Positions 35,440 through 42,141 of a stretch of 64,000 nt of DNA are shown piece by piece. Origin of the DNA: an uncultured Alphaproteobacteria bacterium (GTDB lineage: Bacteria; Pseudomonadota; Alphaproteobacteria; RF32; CAG-239); contig CALXZL010000007.1 in assembly GCA_944393215.1 (NCBI GenBank), forward strand, positions 1-64,000, in the 5' to 3' direction. A program made the position numbers and the translations under genes. The notes under the pieces were generated by a model. The model searched no databases and was not told the origin of the DNA. It saw only the letters and a list, made by a program, of their open reading frames with translations. Each line of letters starts with the position of its first letter. Position 1 is the first letter of the stretch.

Positions 35440-36348
35440 TTAATCGTCATCATCGTCATCATCGTCATCATCGTCATCATCGTCATCATCGTCATCATCG
35501 TCGTCGGTGTCGTCATCGTCGTCGGTGTCGTCATCGTCATCGTCGGTGTCGTCATCGTCGTCGGTGTCATCATCGTCGTCGGTGTCATCATCGTCGTCGG
35601 TGTCATCATCGTCGTCGGTGTCGTCATCGTCGTCGGTGTCATCATCGTCGTCGGTGTCGTCATCGTCGTCGGTGTCATCATCGTCGTCGGTGTCATCATC
35701 GTCGTCGGTGTCGTCATCGTCGTCGGTGTCGTCATCGTCATCGAAGAGACTGGGCGATTCATCATCATCGTCATCTCCGAAAAGACTGTGGGATTCACCG
35801 TCGTCGTCATCATCTTCGAAAAGACTGTAGTGCTCCTCTTCCTCCTGAGAAGGTTGCTCCTCTTCCTCCTGAGAAGGTTGTTCCTCTTCCTCCTGAGAAG
35901 GCTGTTCCTCTTCTTGATAAGAAGGTTGTTCCTCTTCTTCCTGATAAGAAGGCTGCTCCTCTTCTTCCTGAGAAGGTTGTTCCTCTTCTTCTTGAGATGG
36001 TTGTTCCTCTTCTTCTGACGTCAGACGCGCACGTTCATGCCAATATAAATGCTCTTCCTCTTTATGATACTCCGCATAATCTTTTGCTTGAGTTTCATCA
36101 AGGAAGCCATCATTATTTTGAGCATTATATCCTTGGAACTCATGATAACTCTGTTCGTCGCGACCGTGATAACTTTTTTCTAAGACCGGACTGCTATATC
36201 CGGATGAACATGGGCAAAGTCCTCTCTTTCTGAGGTAACCTACTCTTTGCCCCATGGCTACGCAGTAATAGCCTTTTTCCGTCCAAACTGCTTGTTCGCA
36301 TTTCATATCTATAATTTTAATAATTTTTTCCTTTTGTCTTTTTACCAT
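35440..36348 (-). CDS. Extremely acidic Asp/Glu repeat protein
   Basis: A 302-residue protein with three parts. Residues about 15-105 form a small unrecognised domain with four cysteines (KCEQAVWTEKGYYCVAMG and GLCPCSSGYSSP). About residues 110-180 are eight copies of an eight- or nine-residue unit E-E-E-E-Q-P-S-Q/Y. The rest is Asp-rich: three SLF-D5 units, then some 13 TDDDDD units and a final pure Asp run to the stop. There is no signal peptide. The net charge is so negative that a calcium- or protein-binding role is likely; no family is recognised. Neither Met1 nor Met15 has a clear Shine-Dalgarno, so the start is uncertain. Confidence 0.75.
   Translation of the reverse strand: MVKRQKEKIIKIIDMKCEQAVWTEKGYYCVAMGQRVGYLRKRGLCPCSSGYSSPVLEKSYHGRDEQSYHEFQGYNAQNNDGFLDETQAKDYAEYHKEEEHLYWHERARLTSEEEEQPSQEEEEQPSQEEEEQPSYQEEEEQPSYQEEEQPSQEEEEQPSQEEEEQPSQEEEEHYSLFEDDDDDGESHSLFGDDDDDESPSLFDDDDDTDDDDDTDDDDDTDDDDDTDDDDDTDDDDDTDDDDDTDDDDDTDDDDDTDDDDDTDDDDDTDDDDDDTDDDDDTDDDDDDDDDDDDDDDDDDDDD
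35508..35745. repeat. 18 bp minisatellite encoding TDDDDD
   Basis: The 18-base unit GTGTCATCATCGTCGTCG (plus-strand phase arbitrary) is repeated about 13 times with CAT/CGT third-position changes. To its left, 35443-35507 is an almost pure trinucleotide (GTC/ATC) run. To its right, 35825-36010, a second imperfect 24-27 bp array encodes the E-E-E-E-Q-P-S-Q units. Such arrays expand and contract by slippage. Confidence 0.9.
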
Positions 36349-36473
36349 AAAATAGACAAAAAATCAACTCTAAATAAAAATTTCTTTATATATTTTTCCT
36401 TATCCCTTGATTTAATTTATGCTTTGGGCTATTTTAGTGCCAATTTGTAAAGATGATACATACAGAGAATTTG

Positions 36474-37490
36474 ATGTTTGAAAATAAAACTATTTTAACC
36501 GGTGTTAAACCTACCGGAAAACCTCATCTCGGCAACTATCTCGGTGCAATTAAGCCGGCAGTTGAACTTGGAAAAGAAGCTTTGGCTCAAGGCGGTAAAC
36601 ATTATATGTTTATTGCCGATTATCATGCCATTAATGCCGAAAAGAATCCGGCGGTTTTGAACGAAATGACCAAAGAAATCGCCTGCATTTATTTGGCTTG
36701 CGGCTTAGATCCGAAAAAATCTTATTTTTATCGTCAGTCTGATATTCCCGAAATTCCGGAAATCACCACCATTTTATATGCTTACACACCTAAAGGATTT
36801 ATGAACAAGGCGCATGCATATAAAGCTGCCGTTGATAAAAACCGTGAAGCCGGCAAACCTGATGATGACGGTATTAACATGGGGCTTTATACCTACCCCA
36901 CCCTCATGGCTGCCGATATTTTGGCTTATGATTCCGATATTGTTCCTGTTGGCAAAGACCAAGTTCAACATGTGGAAATCGCGCGTGATATTGCCGGCGC
37001 TATCAATGCCCACTATGGTAAAAAGCTTTTAAAATTGCCGACTTATCGTTTTGATGAAAATGTTGCCGTGGTTGTCGGTATTGACGGTCGCAAGATGAGC
37101 AAATCTTACGGCAACGTTATTCCTTTGTTTGAAGACGACAAGGCAATCAAAAAAGCCATTTTCTCCATTAAAACCGACTCCCGTCCAATGGAAGAGCCCA
37201 AGAATCCGGATGAAATTTTGGTTTATGAAATTTATAAATCAATCGCTACACCGGAACAGCTCCAAGAAATGGGTGACGGTCTGCGCCAAGGCAAGCTTGG
37301 TTATGGGCACATCAAAAATATGTTGCTTGATGCAGTTGTTAATGAAATCAAAGAGCCGAGAGAAAAATATAATTACTACATGGCTCACTTTAACGAGGTG
37401 GAAGAAATGTTGCTGGAAGGTGCCGAAAAAGCACGTCCGTTTGCAAAAGCAACTCTAAAACGCCTCAAAGACGCCGTTTTCGGAAGATAA
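36474..37490 (+). CDS. trpS: Tryptophanyl-tRNA synthetase
   Basis: Charges tRNA-Trp. Class I core: the HIGH equivalent is GKPHLGNYLGA (KPTGKPHLGN) and the KMSKS equivalent is GRKMSKSYGN. DQVQHVEIARDIA is the family signature. Length 338 residues is normal. The frame is open from an ATG at 36453, but the ATG at 36474 gives the usual N-terminus (MFENKTILTGVKPTG) and has AGAG about seven bases upstream; neither Shine-Dalgarno is strong. A terminator follows the stop, and tRNA-Thr lies next. Confidence 0.97.
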   Translation: MFENKTILTGVKPTGKPHLGNYLGAIKPAVELGKEALAQGGKHYMFIADYHAINAEKNPAVLNEMTKEIACIYLACGLDPKKSYFYRQSDIPEIPEITTILYAYTPKGFMNKAHAYKAAVDKNREAGKPDDDGINMGLYTYPTLMAADILAYDSDIVPVGKDQVQHVEIARDIAGAINAHYGKKLLKLPTYRFDENVAVVVGIDGRKMSKSYGNVIPLFEDDKAIKKAIFSIKTDSRPMEEPKNPDEILVYEIYKSIATPEQLQEMGDGLRQGKLGYGHIKNMLLDAVVNEIKEPREKYNYYMAHFNEVEEMLLEGAEKARPFAKATLKRLKDAVFGR

Positions 37491-37497
37491 TAATTTT

Positions 37498-37526
37498 ATA
37501 AAGCCCTCAAATGAGGGCTTTATTTT
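37498..37526 (+). terminator. Terminator of trpS
   Basis: ATAAAGCCCTCA (37498-37509) pairs with TGAGGGCTTTAT (37512-37523) and is followed by T. Confidence 0.95.
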
Positions 37527-37607
37527 TGCTTTTAAAAAATTTTTTATCAAAAGACAAAATTTATACTTGATTTTTATGATAATTGTTTGTATGTTTCTTT
37601 CGTTGTT

Positions 37608-37682
37608 GCCGCTGTAGCTCAGTGGTAGAGCACGTCATTGGTAATGACGGGGTCGCAAGTCCGATTCTTGCCAGCGGCACCA
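37608..37682 (+). tRNA. trnT: tRNA-Thr (anticodon GGU)
   Basis: A 75-nt cloverleaf: acceptor GCCGCTG/CAGCGGC, anticodon stem CGTCA/TGACG with loop TTGGTAA (anticodon GGT), T-arm GCAAG-TCCGATT-CTTGC, encoded CCA at 37680-37682. It is the integration target of the island: the antisense strand of its 3' half encodes the last codons of the serine recombinase. The usual terminator no longer follows; it now lies at 52300. The T-arm contains the octamer AGTCCGAT that recurs through the island. Confidence 0.97.
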
Positions 37683-39215
37683 TTTATCAGTTTCTGGCGT
37701 TTTTAGTAGTTCATCGAATGGCTTAACTATTGAAAACGCTATATTTTTTCCTTCAGTTTTGCAGTCCGATAATATTAATTTCAAAATGTCTCTTTTTTCA
37801 GAAATAATCGGACTTTTTAAGAATTTTCCTACATTTGCAGCTATTTCCGCGATATTTGCCAAGATTTCATCTGTTTCGGTATCAATCTCAAGGTATCTAT
37901 CCATATCTTTTTGTAGTTTTTCTTTTTCCATTTCAATTTCAGTTTTTAATTCATTATACATTTTTTCATCGCATTTACCTCTCATATAGCCACGAAATAA
38001 GTTTTTTGCTTCTTCATCAAGCTCATTTAATTTAATGGTAATGTCTCGTTTGAGATTGGCTGTATTGATATTTTCGGCTTTGAGTTGCTTTTTTACTTCC
38101 AACTTAATATTTTTTAACATAGTGTCACTAATGTTAATAGGTAATGACAATTCTTGTTCAAGCTGTTGTAAGATTTTTGCTTCATTGATTGGTTTTTGTG
38201 AACATTTGGAACGTAATTTGTTACATTTTAAATAATTGTAAGAATGTTTATCGTCTTTTACTTTAGTTTCACAAGTCATTAAACTACCACAACAACCACA
38301 TCTGACTAAACCTGTAAAAATATATTGTTTATCACCATAATATAATTTACTTGGTGCTCGTTTTCTTCCTTCCATGGTATCTTGGACAATTTGAAACAAT
38401 TCTTTATCTATAAATAAAGGATAAGGATGTTTGTAAACTTTGCCTTTTTGCGTAAAATATCCAATGTAAAAAGTGTTTTTCAGTATATTTTGAACTTGAG
38501 CTCGACTAATCGTTTTATTTACACGACACATTTTTGAAGATAATCCTAAGGTTCTGGCTAGATTGGTAATGTCTTGCAAGGTTCGTCCGCCTTTGGCATA
38601 TTCTTCAAAAAGTCTTTTAACCTTTGGTGCTCGTTCTTCATCTATAATTATATCGGCTGAAGTTGTTCTGGTTTTAGATATATTTAAATATCCTACCGGT
38701 GCACAAGATTGCCATTGTCCTGCTTCTCTTTTATATTCCTGACTGCGTAAAACATTGTCTCTTAAAGCACCTACATACATCTTAGCGGATAAAATTCCCA
38801 TATCCCAACGTAAAATATCAGATGAATTGCTATCTCTATGCAAATAGAAACCTTCTTTATAAAAATGTATCTCAATCCTGCCTTGTTTACGCAAATCGTC
38901 TAATTCAACACATTCCTTATATCCTCGTTGCAATCTATCGACACAATTTACAACAATAGCGGTTTTGTGTTTTTGTGATTTTACAAACTCAAGCATTTCA
39001 TAAAATTTTAGACGACCTCCCCGTGTCGAACTTTCTACAATAGAGAATTTATCTAAAATCTTAAACTTGTGATTGTCGCAATAATCAATAACCGTTTTAA
39101 GTTGTGCATCAATGGACGCTCCTTTCTTTTGTTCTTCCGATGAAACTCGAGCAAATATAACGGCTTGTTTACATTCTTCATCTGCAATATTTTGATATTT
39201 ATTCTTTTTAGACAT
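37635..39215 (-). CDS. Large serine recombinase (integrase)
   Basis: Probable integrase/excisionase of the island. The 526 residues contain the resolvase catalytic domain (AVIFARVSSEEQKKGASIDAQ, with the nucleophile in ARVSS), the recombinase domain (APVGYLNISKT, about 170-270), a zinc ribbon (CGCCGSLMTC and CNKLRSKC, about 310-345) and a coiled-coil region (about 380-460), as in phage and ICE large serine integrases. AAGGAG precedes the ATG. The reading frame runs through the island boundary and stops inside tRNA-Thr at 37635, so its last ten residues (ESDLRPRHYQ) are antisense tRNA. Most known integrases at tRNA genes are of the tyrosine type, so the pairing is notable. Confidence 0.95.
   Translation of the reverse strand: MSKKNKYQNIADEECKQAVIFARVSSEEQKKGASIDAQLKTVIDYCDNHKFKILDKFSIVESSTRGGRLKFYEMLEFVKSQKHKTAIVVNCVDRLQRGYKECVELDDLRKQGRIEIHFYKEGFYLHRDSNSSDILRWDMGILSAKMYVGALRDNVLRSQEYKREAGQWQSCAPVGYLNISKTRTTSADIIIDEERAPKVKRLFEEYAKGGRTLQDITNLARTLGLSSKMCRVNKTISRAQVQNILKNTFYIGYFTQKGKVYKHPYPLFIDKELFQIVQDTMEGRKRAPSKLYYGDKQYIFTGLVRCGCCGSLMTCETKVKDDKHSYNYLKCNKLRSKCSQKPINEAKILQQLEQELSLPINISDTMLKNIKLEVKKQLKAENINTANLKRDITIKLNELDEEAKNLFRGYMRGKCDEKMYNELKTEIEMEKEKLQKDMDRYLEIDTETDEILANIAEIAANVGKFLKSPIISEKRDILKLILSDCKTEGKNIAFSIVKPFDELLKTPETDKWCRWQESDLRPRHYQ
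37667..37685 (+). repeat. Attachment-site copy 1 (inside tRNA-Thr)
   Basis: CTTGCCAGCGGCACCATTT; the first 16 bases are the 3' end of tRNA-Thr. Left junction of the island. Identical to copies at 47248 and 52273. Confidence 0.9.
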
Positions 39216-39364
39216 GATATTACTCCTTAAAATTAGTCCGATAATGTTATTATGTCGTGTTATTTTGGGAAAGTACGCAGTTATTTTCAGCTTTTTGCAA
39301 TTTTTTTACTAACAAATTACTGATATTTCAAAAGACTAACCTAATTCCCAATTGGAACGAGGTT

Positions 39365-39391
39365 ATAAAAAGTTATTGTCGTTAACGTCAC
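39365..39391 (+). repeat. Island repeat, copy 1 (TTATTGTCGTTAACGTCAC)
   Basis: The string AGTTATTGTCGTTAACGTCAC, preceded by ATAAAA, recurs at 45897-45924 in the same orientation. Both copies are preceded by a similar ATTCCCAAT...AGGTT segment 25-35 bases upstream. The core GTTAAC is a palindrome. Both lie in non-coding DNA. Confidence 0.8.
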
Positions 39392-39404
39392 AAAGTCAAA
39401 AAAA

Positions 39405-39434
39405 ATAACCTCTGCTGAAATTTACAGAGGTTGG
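39405..39434 (-). terminator. Terminator of the 61-residue ORF
   Basis: AACCTCTG (39407-39414) pairs with CAGAGGTT (39425-39432); on the minus strand it is followed by a T-run. It isolates the recombinase gene from the next gene upstream. Confidence 0.8.
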
Positions 39435-39440
39435 GAATAT

Positions 39441-39626
39441 TTAAGTTGATTTAGTGTCGTTGATGTCCGTTAATGTTTTTTCAGATTGCTTTGCATGATA
39501 AACAGCCTTTGCTCCTAAATAGAAAAAACGGATTAATTTGTTAGTCATTTCAGTTAATTCATTATCCGTAAAATCGGGATAATAAATCTTTAATTCCTCT
39601 TTTATTTCATTAAATGTATCAGTCAT
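39441..39626 (-). CDS. Small acidic protein of unknown function
   Basis: A 61-residue helical protein (EIKEELKIYYPDFTDNELTEM, then NKLIRFFYLGAKAVYHA). It sits upstream of the recombinase, where small regulators or recombination directionality factors often lie, but no helix-turn-helix is evident. The Shine-Dalgarno is weak. A terminator follows the stop. Confidence 0.6.
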   Translation of the reverse strand: MTDTFNEIKEELKIYYPDFTDNELTEMTNKLIRFFYLGAKAVYHAKQSEKTLTDINDTKST

Positions 39627-39739
39627 AATAATTATATGTCGGGATTGAATAAATATGTAAAACAGGAAATAAACACCTATTTTGATATATATAAATTACG
39701 ACTGATACAAATTATAAAAAAAATCCAATTTTGTAGCTA

Positions 39740-40147
39740 TTATTTTGAAGAACAGAATATTAATCCATTTTGAGTTTGGGAGCAAACAGAATATATATCT
39801 CCTTTATACCAACGAGTTTCATGTAATTTATATCCTACATATCCGCCAAAACTATTTTTAGCATTATATTTTACCTTTGTGCACCATCCCAACAAAGGCG
39901 TAGCAGGAGAATCTTTCGCAGGAAAATTGCATCTATAAGGCTCTGACCAAATAAATTTAGCACTATCAGGATCTTTCAAAAGCATTTTTATGCCAGTTTC
40001 AGTAATAGCTTTATATTCTTTGGGTAATGTTCCATAATCTTCATTTGTTGAATTTTGTAATAAGACCTTTAAATTATTCTGATATTCTATTTGTGTTGCA
40101 GAGCAACTACATAAAAAAACAACCAATAAAGTAAATATTCTTTTCAT
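39740..40147 (-). CDS. Lipoprotein, prophage-type
   Basis: A 135-residue lipoprotein: MKRIFTLLVVFLCSCSATQ is a lipoprotein signal peptide with Cys at 13 or 15. The mature part has LKDPDSAKFIW, GWCTKVKYNAKNSFGGYVGYK and ETRWYKGDIYSVC, the pattern of a family of small phage and plasmid lipoproteins with a NAKNSFGGY core. AAAGGA precedes the chosen ATG at 40147; a longer frame from 40180 would hide the signal peptide. Its role may be surface exclusion or envelope modification; inference. Confidence 0.8.
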   Translation of the reverse strand: MKRIFTLLVVFLCSCSATQIEYQNNLKVLLQNSTNEDYGTLPKEYKAITETGIKMLLKDPDSAKFIWSEPYRCNFPAKDSPATPLLGWCTKVKYNAKNSFGGYVGYKLHETRWYKGDIYSVCSQTQNGLIFCSSK

Positions 40148-40229
40148 TAAAATAAATCCTTTATCTATAATATTATGCATATAGCATATGTATATATTAT
40201 TAAAATAACGTAAAATTCTTTACCGTATA

Positions 40230-40991
40230 TTATTCAATGTAAGGCTTTAAAAAATCAATATTATATCTTGCAACACAACGACAACCATCAATTTCAGATA
40301 CTGGAGCACCCATACTATCATCCCCAGGATACATCATTTTTTCTCCAGAAGGAAGAATAAAAGGTTCAGAAAATGGAATGCCTTTTTCTTTGCTATAAAC
40401 TTTTCCCATATATGCATGAGATTTTCTTGTTCTATTATCTCCACAATCATCCCACCATTTAATAATTTGATTTTCATCAATTAAGCCTTCTTTTATGATT
40501 TTCTTTAAGCTTTCGTATTCTCCTTTATTACGTGCTTTTGTGTACTCTCCTTGAATAATTGTATTAATAAAATTCATAATCAACTTATTTTTTAAGGACA
40601 AAAGAATTCTATCAATCTGCTCTGTAGATAATTTTTCTTGTTTTTGTATTGCTTTCTTAACACTTTTATCATATCTCTTATCGCGACATTCAATTAACAG
40701 ATAAGCAGAATCTAAATTTTCTAATAATTTTTTTATTTGGAGGATATTTTCATTTTGAAATTTATCAATATCAATTACCCCGCCAATTCTCTTTTTAGTA
40801 ATATGATCTATCCTACCGACAATTTCTAAAGAAGCTTTTTTAGGATTTTGACCTTTTTCTAATGCCTTTTTTAAAATTTTACGAATTCTATTTTTTTGTT
40901 CATCTGATAGTTCTGTCAGTGAAGATAAATCACTTTCAGATATAACCTTTTCTGTTGTTAAATTACGCATAAAATTAATGTTTATTACCAT
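40230..40991 (-). CDS. Phage Mu F-like (minor head protein domain) protein
   Basis: The C-terminal 80 residues match the phage Mu gpF/SPP1 gp7 type domain: WWDDCGDNRTRKSHAYMGK, PFILPSGEKMMYPGDDSMGAP and CRCVARYNI (DxRTR..H, later Cys-Arg-Cys). The N-terminal 170 residues are Lys/Glu-rich helices. In phages this domain belongs to head morphogenesis proteins; stand-alone versions also occur in toxins and mobile elements. No portal, capsid or terminase gene is near. GAGGAAAA precedes the ATG at 40991, which I prefer over the ATG at 41012. Total 253 residues. Confidence 0.75.
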   Translation of the reverse strand: MVININFMRNLTTEKVISESDLSSLTELSDEQKNRIRKILKKALEKGQNPKKASLEIVGRIDHITKKRIGGVIDIDKFQNENILQIKKLLENLDSAYLLIECRDKRYDKSVKKAIQKQEKLSTEQIDRILLSLKNKLIMNFINTIIQGEYTKARNKGEYESLKKIIKEGLIDENQIIKWWDDCGDNRTRKSHAYMGKVYSKEKGIPFSEPFILPSGEKMMYPGDDSMGAPVSEIDGCRCVARYNIDFLKPYIE

Positions 40992-41088
40992 TTTTCCTCT
41001 GAAACTATTCAATTCATTATTCTATAAATATTTTAATACTAAAAAATTGTAGATACGACCAATATTTTTAAATATAAACATTTATCAC

Positions 41089-41422
41089 AATCGTAGCAAA
41101 ATGTCATCAAGAAAGTGAGTTTTAGGGGCTCGCGAATGGGAAAATACACGGCATAATATAAATAGTTAATGAGTAAAACAACTATTTATGAAAGGAAAAA
41201 CAATGTGGTATGTAAAATTAAATAATACAATTCTTCCAACGCCTTATCAATATTTTAGCGATTGTCTTAAGGAATGCAAAAGACTGCAATGGGTTATGGT
41301 TGCCGTATCCACGGAACCTGTATTTGTTGACTAATTTGGTATCAAGGAGATTTGCTATGTTAAAAAAATTTGAAAATTGGTTGTTAAATAATAATTACAG
41401 ACCTACCACCGCTTTTGATTAT
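41089..41422 (+). repeat. 334 bp inverted repeat, copy 1 (leader, small ORF, start of next gene)
   Basis: Aligns with the reverse complement of 48457-48790 with few differences. It covers a conserved leader (AATCGTAGCAAAATGTC, then TTTTAGGGGCTCGCG), a hairpin AAATAGTT/AACTATTT just before the Shine-Dalgarno, the 43-aa ORF, and the first 22 codons of the next gene. The two copies are inverted and 7 kb apart. Confidence 0.9.
41203..41334 (+). CDS. Conserved 43-residue protein, copy 1
   Basis: A short ORF beginning MWYVKLNNTILPTPYQYF and ending in EPVFVD. A homologous ORF (48546-48677, minus strand) is the same length with seven substitutions and no frameshift, which supports real coding. AAAGGA precedes the ATG, and a hairpin lies right upstream. 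The sequence is amphipathic, with two cysteines spaced four apart (DCLKECKRLQ). Not recognised. It is followed after 22 bases by the 89-residue gene. Confidence 0.75.
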   Translation: MWYVKLNNTILPTPYQYFSDCLKECKRLQWVMVAVSTEPVFVD

Positions 41423-41626
41423 CAAGGAAGAATTGAAAGATTGTGTCGTGCTGAAGGTTATACTCTATCTCATTTGGTTGAAAATATTGCTTTGATTTTA
41501 CCTGAATATGAAATTAACGGTAAAAAATCAAGTTATGGTAAAAGAAGTCATACTTCGGTTAGACAAGCCTTGAGACGTTTTAAGATGTTTTTGGTATCAA
41601 ACAAATTCATTGAAAGCGTAAAATAA
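41357..41626 (+). CDS. Small protein resembling a recombinase core-binding (SAM-like) domain
   Basis: An 89-residue helical protein: FENWLLNNNYRPTTAFDYQ and SVRQALRRFKMFLVSN have the look of the N-terminal arm-binding/core-binding domain of tyrosine recombinases, but no catalytic domain follows. The ATG at 41357 has a clear AAGGAG six bases upstream; a longer frame from 41300 overlaps the 43-residue ORF in another phase and is discounted. Its stop overlaps the next start by one base (TAATG), so it is coupled to the DUF3768 gene. A truncated second copy is at 48352. Confidence 0.75.
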   Translation: MLKKFENWLLNNNYRPTTAFDYQGRIERLCRAEGYTLSHLVENIALILPEYEINGKKSSYGKRSHTSVRQALRRFKMFLVSNKFIESVK

Positions 41627-41943
41627 TGACTGATATCAAAACCTTAAATGATAACTTTAGAAAAACCTTTAGCGGTGGAAGAGTTACATTATCTTGTGGA
41701 ATATCCGCCAAGAGTCAAAGTGAATTAGCTGAAATATTAAATCAAGTTAGGTGTTTTAATAACTTTACCAAAGCAAACGATCCGTATAATGAGCATGATT
41801 TTGGCAGTTTTTACTATAAAGGAGAACAAATTTATTGGAAAATTGATTATTATGATAAAAATTACCGATTTTATTCAGAAAATCCATGTAATCCAAATAT
41901 AACCAACCGAGTTATGACGATTATGTTATCTCACGAATATTAA
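41626..41943 (+). CDS. DUF3768 protein
   Basis: A 105-residue protein with the DUF3768 pattern: LNDNFRKTFSGGRVTLS, FTKANDPYNEHDFGSF, YWKIDYYDKNYRFYSENP and NRVMTIMLSHEY. DUF3768 is a small uncharacterised family found mainly on alphaproteobacterial plasmids and genomic islands. It is translationally coupled to the preceding gene and closed by a terminator, giving a three-gene unit with the 43-residue ORF. Confidence 0.9.
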   Translation: MTDIKTLNDNFRKTFSGGRVTLSCGISAKSQSELAEILNQVRCFNNFTKANDPYNEHDFGSFYYKGEQIYWKIDYYDKNYRFYSENPCNPNITNRVMTIMLSHEY

Positions 41944-41950
41944 AACAATT

Positions 41951-41990
41951 TAGTCCGATTTGAGTAGTATCAAGTCGGATTTTTTATTTT
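41951..41990 (+). terminator. Terminator of the DUF3768 unit
   Basis: TCCGATTTGA pairs with TCAAGTCGGA (one wobble), followed by six T. The left arm includes one copy of the octamer AGTCCGAT. Confidence 0.85.
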
Positions 41991-42060
41991 TGATATTTTA
42001 ACTTCGTAACCTCAATGACAACAAGTTATTTTAAACATCTTATTTTTTAACCCGTGGATA

Positions 42061-42126
42061 CAACCTTTTTATTTGGTATAGGTTTTATTACTTTTATCAA
42101 ATCCGGTTATCCATGGGTTGTTTATG
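42061..42126 (-). pseudogene. Fragment of the HUH Rep-like gene
   Basis: The minus strand of about 62 bases matches the Rep-like gene at 45108-45170 (TTHELQNDIKAIEPIPNKN region): here it reads TTHG, stop, then PDLIKVIKPIPNKK. A stop codon replaces the Leu codon, and nothing further of the gene is left. It lies between the DUF3768 unit and the KAP gene and suggests past loss of a second rep copy. Confidence 0.6.
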
Positions 42127-42141
42127 GAGATGTATAATATG

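Noticed and set aside
35443-35745. CRISPR-like array
   Set aside because: Units of 18 bp are contiguous without unique spacers and are in frame in an acidic coding sequence; it is a minisatellite.
35507-36018. Poly-Ser and Leu/Arg-rich frames opposite the acidic repeat gene
   Set aside because: They are the complement of the Asp/Glu codons; the minus-strand frame has the non-repetitive N-terminal domain and a terminator.
36453-36473. Longer N-terminus for trpS
   Set aside because: The seven extra codons precede the normal family N-terminus, and no Shine-Dalgarno supports that ATG better than the one at 36474.
39235-39242. AGTCCGAT as a simple transcription factor operator
   Set aside because: Copies lie in terminators, tRNA, coding tails and repeat arms, not consistently at promoters; a recombination-related role fits better.
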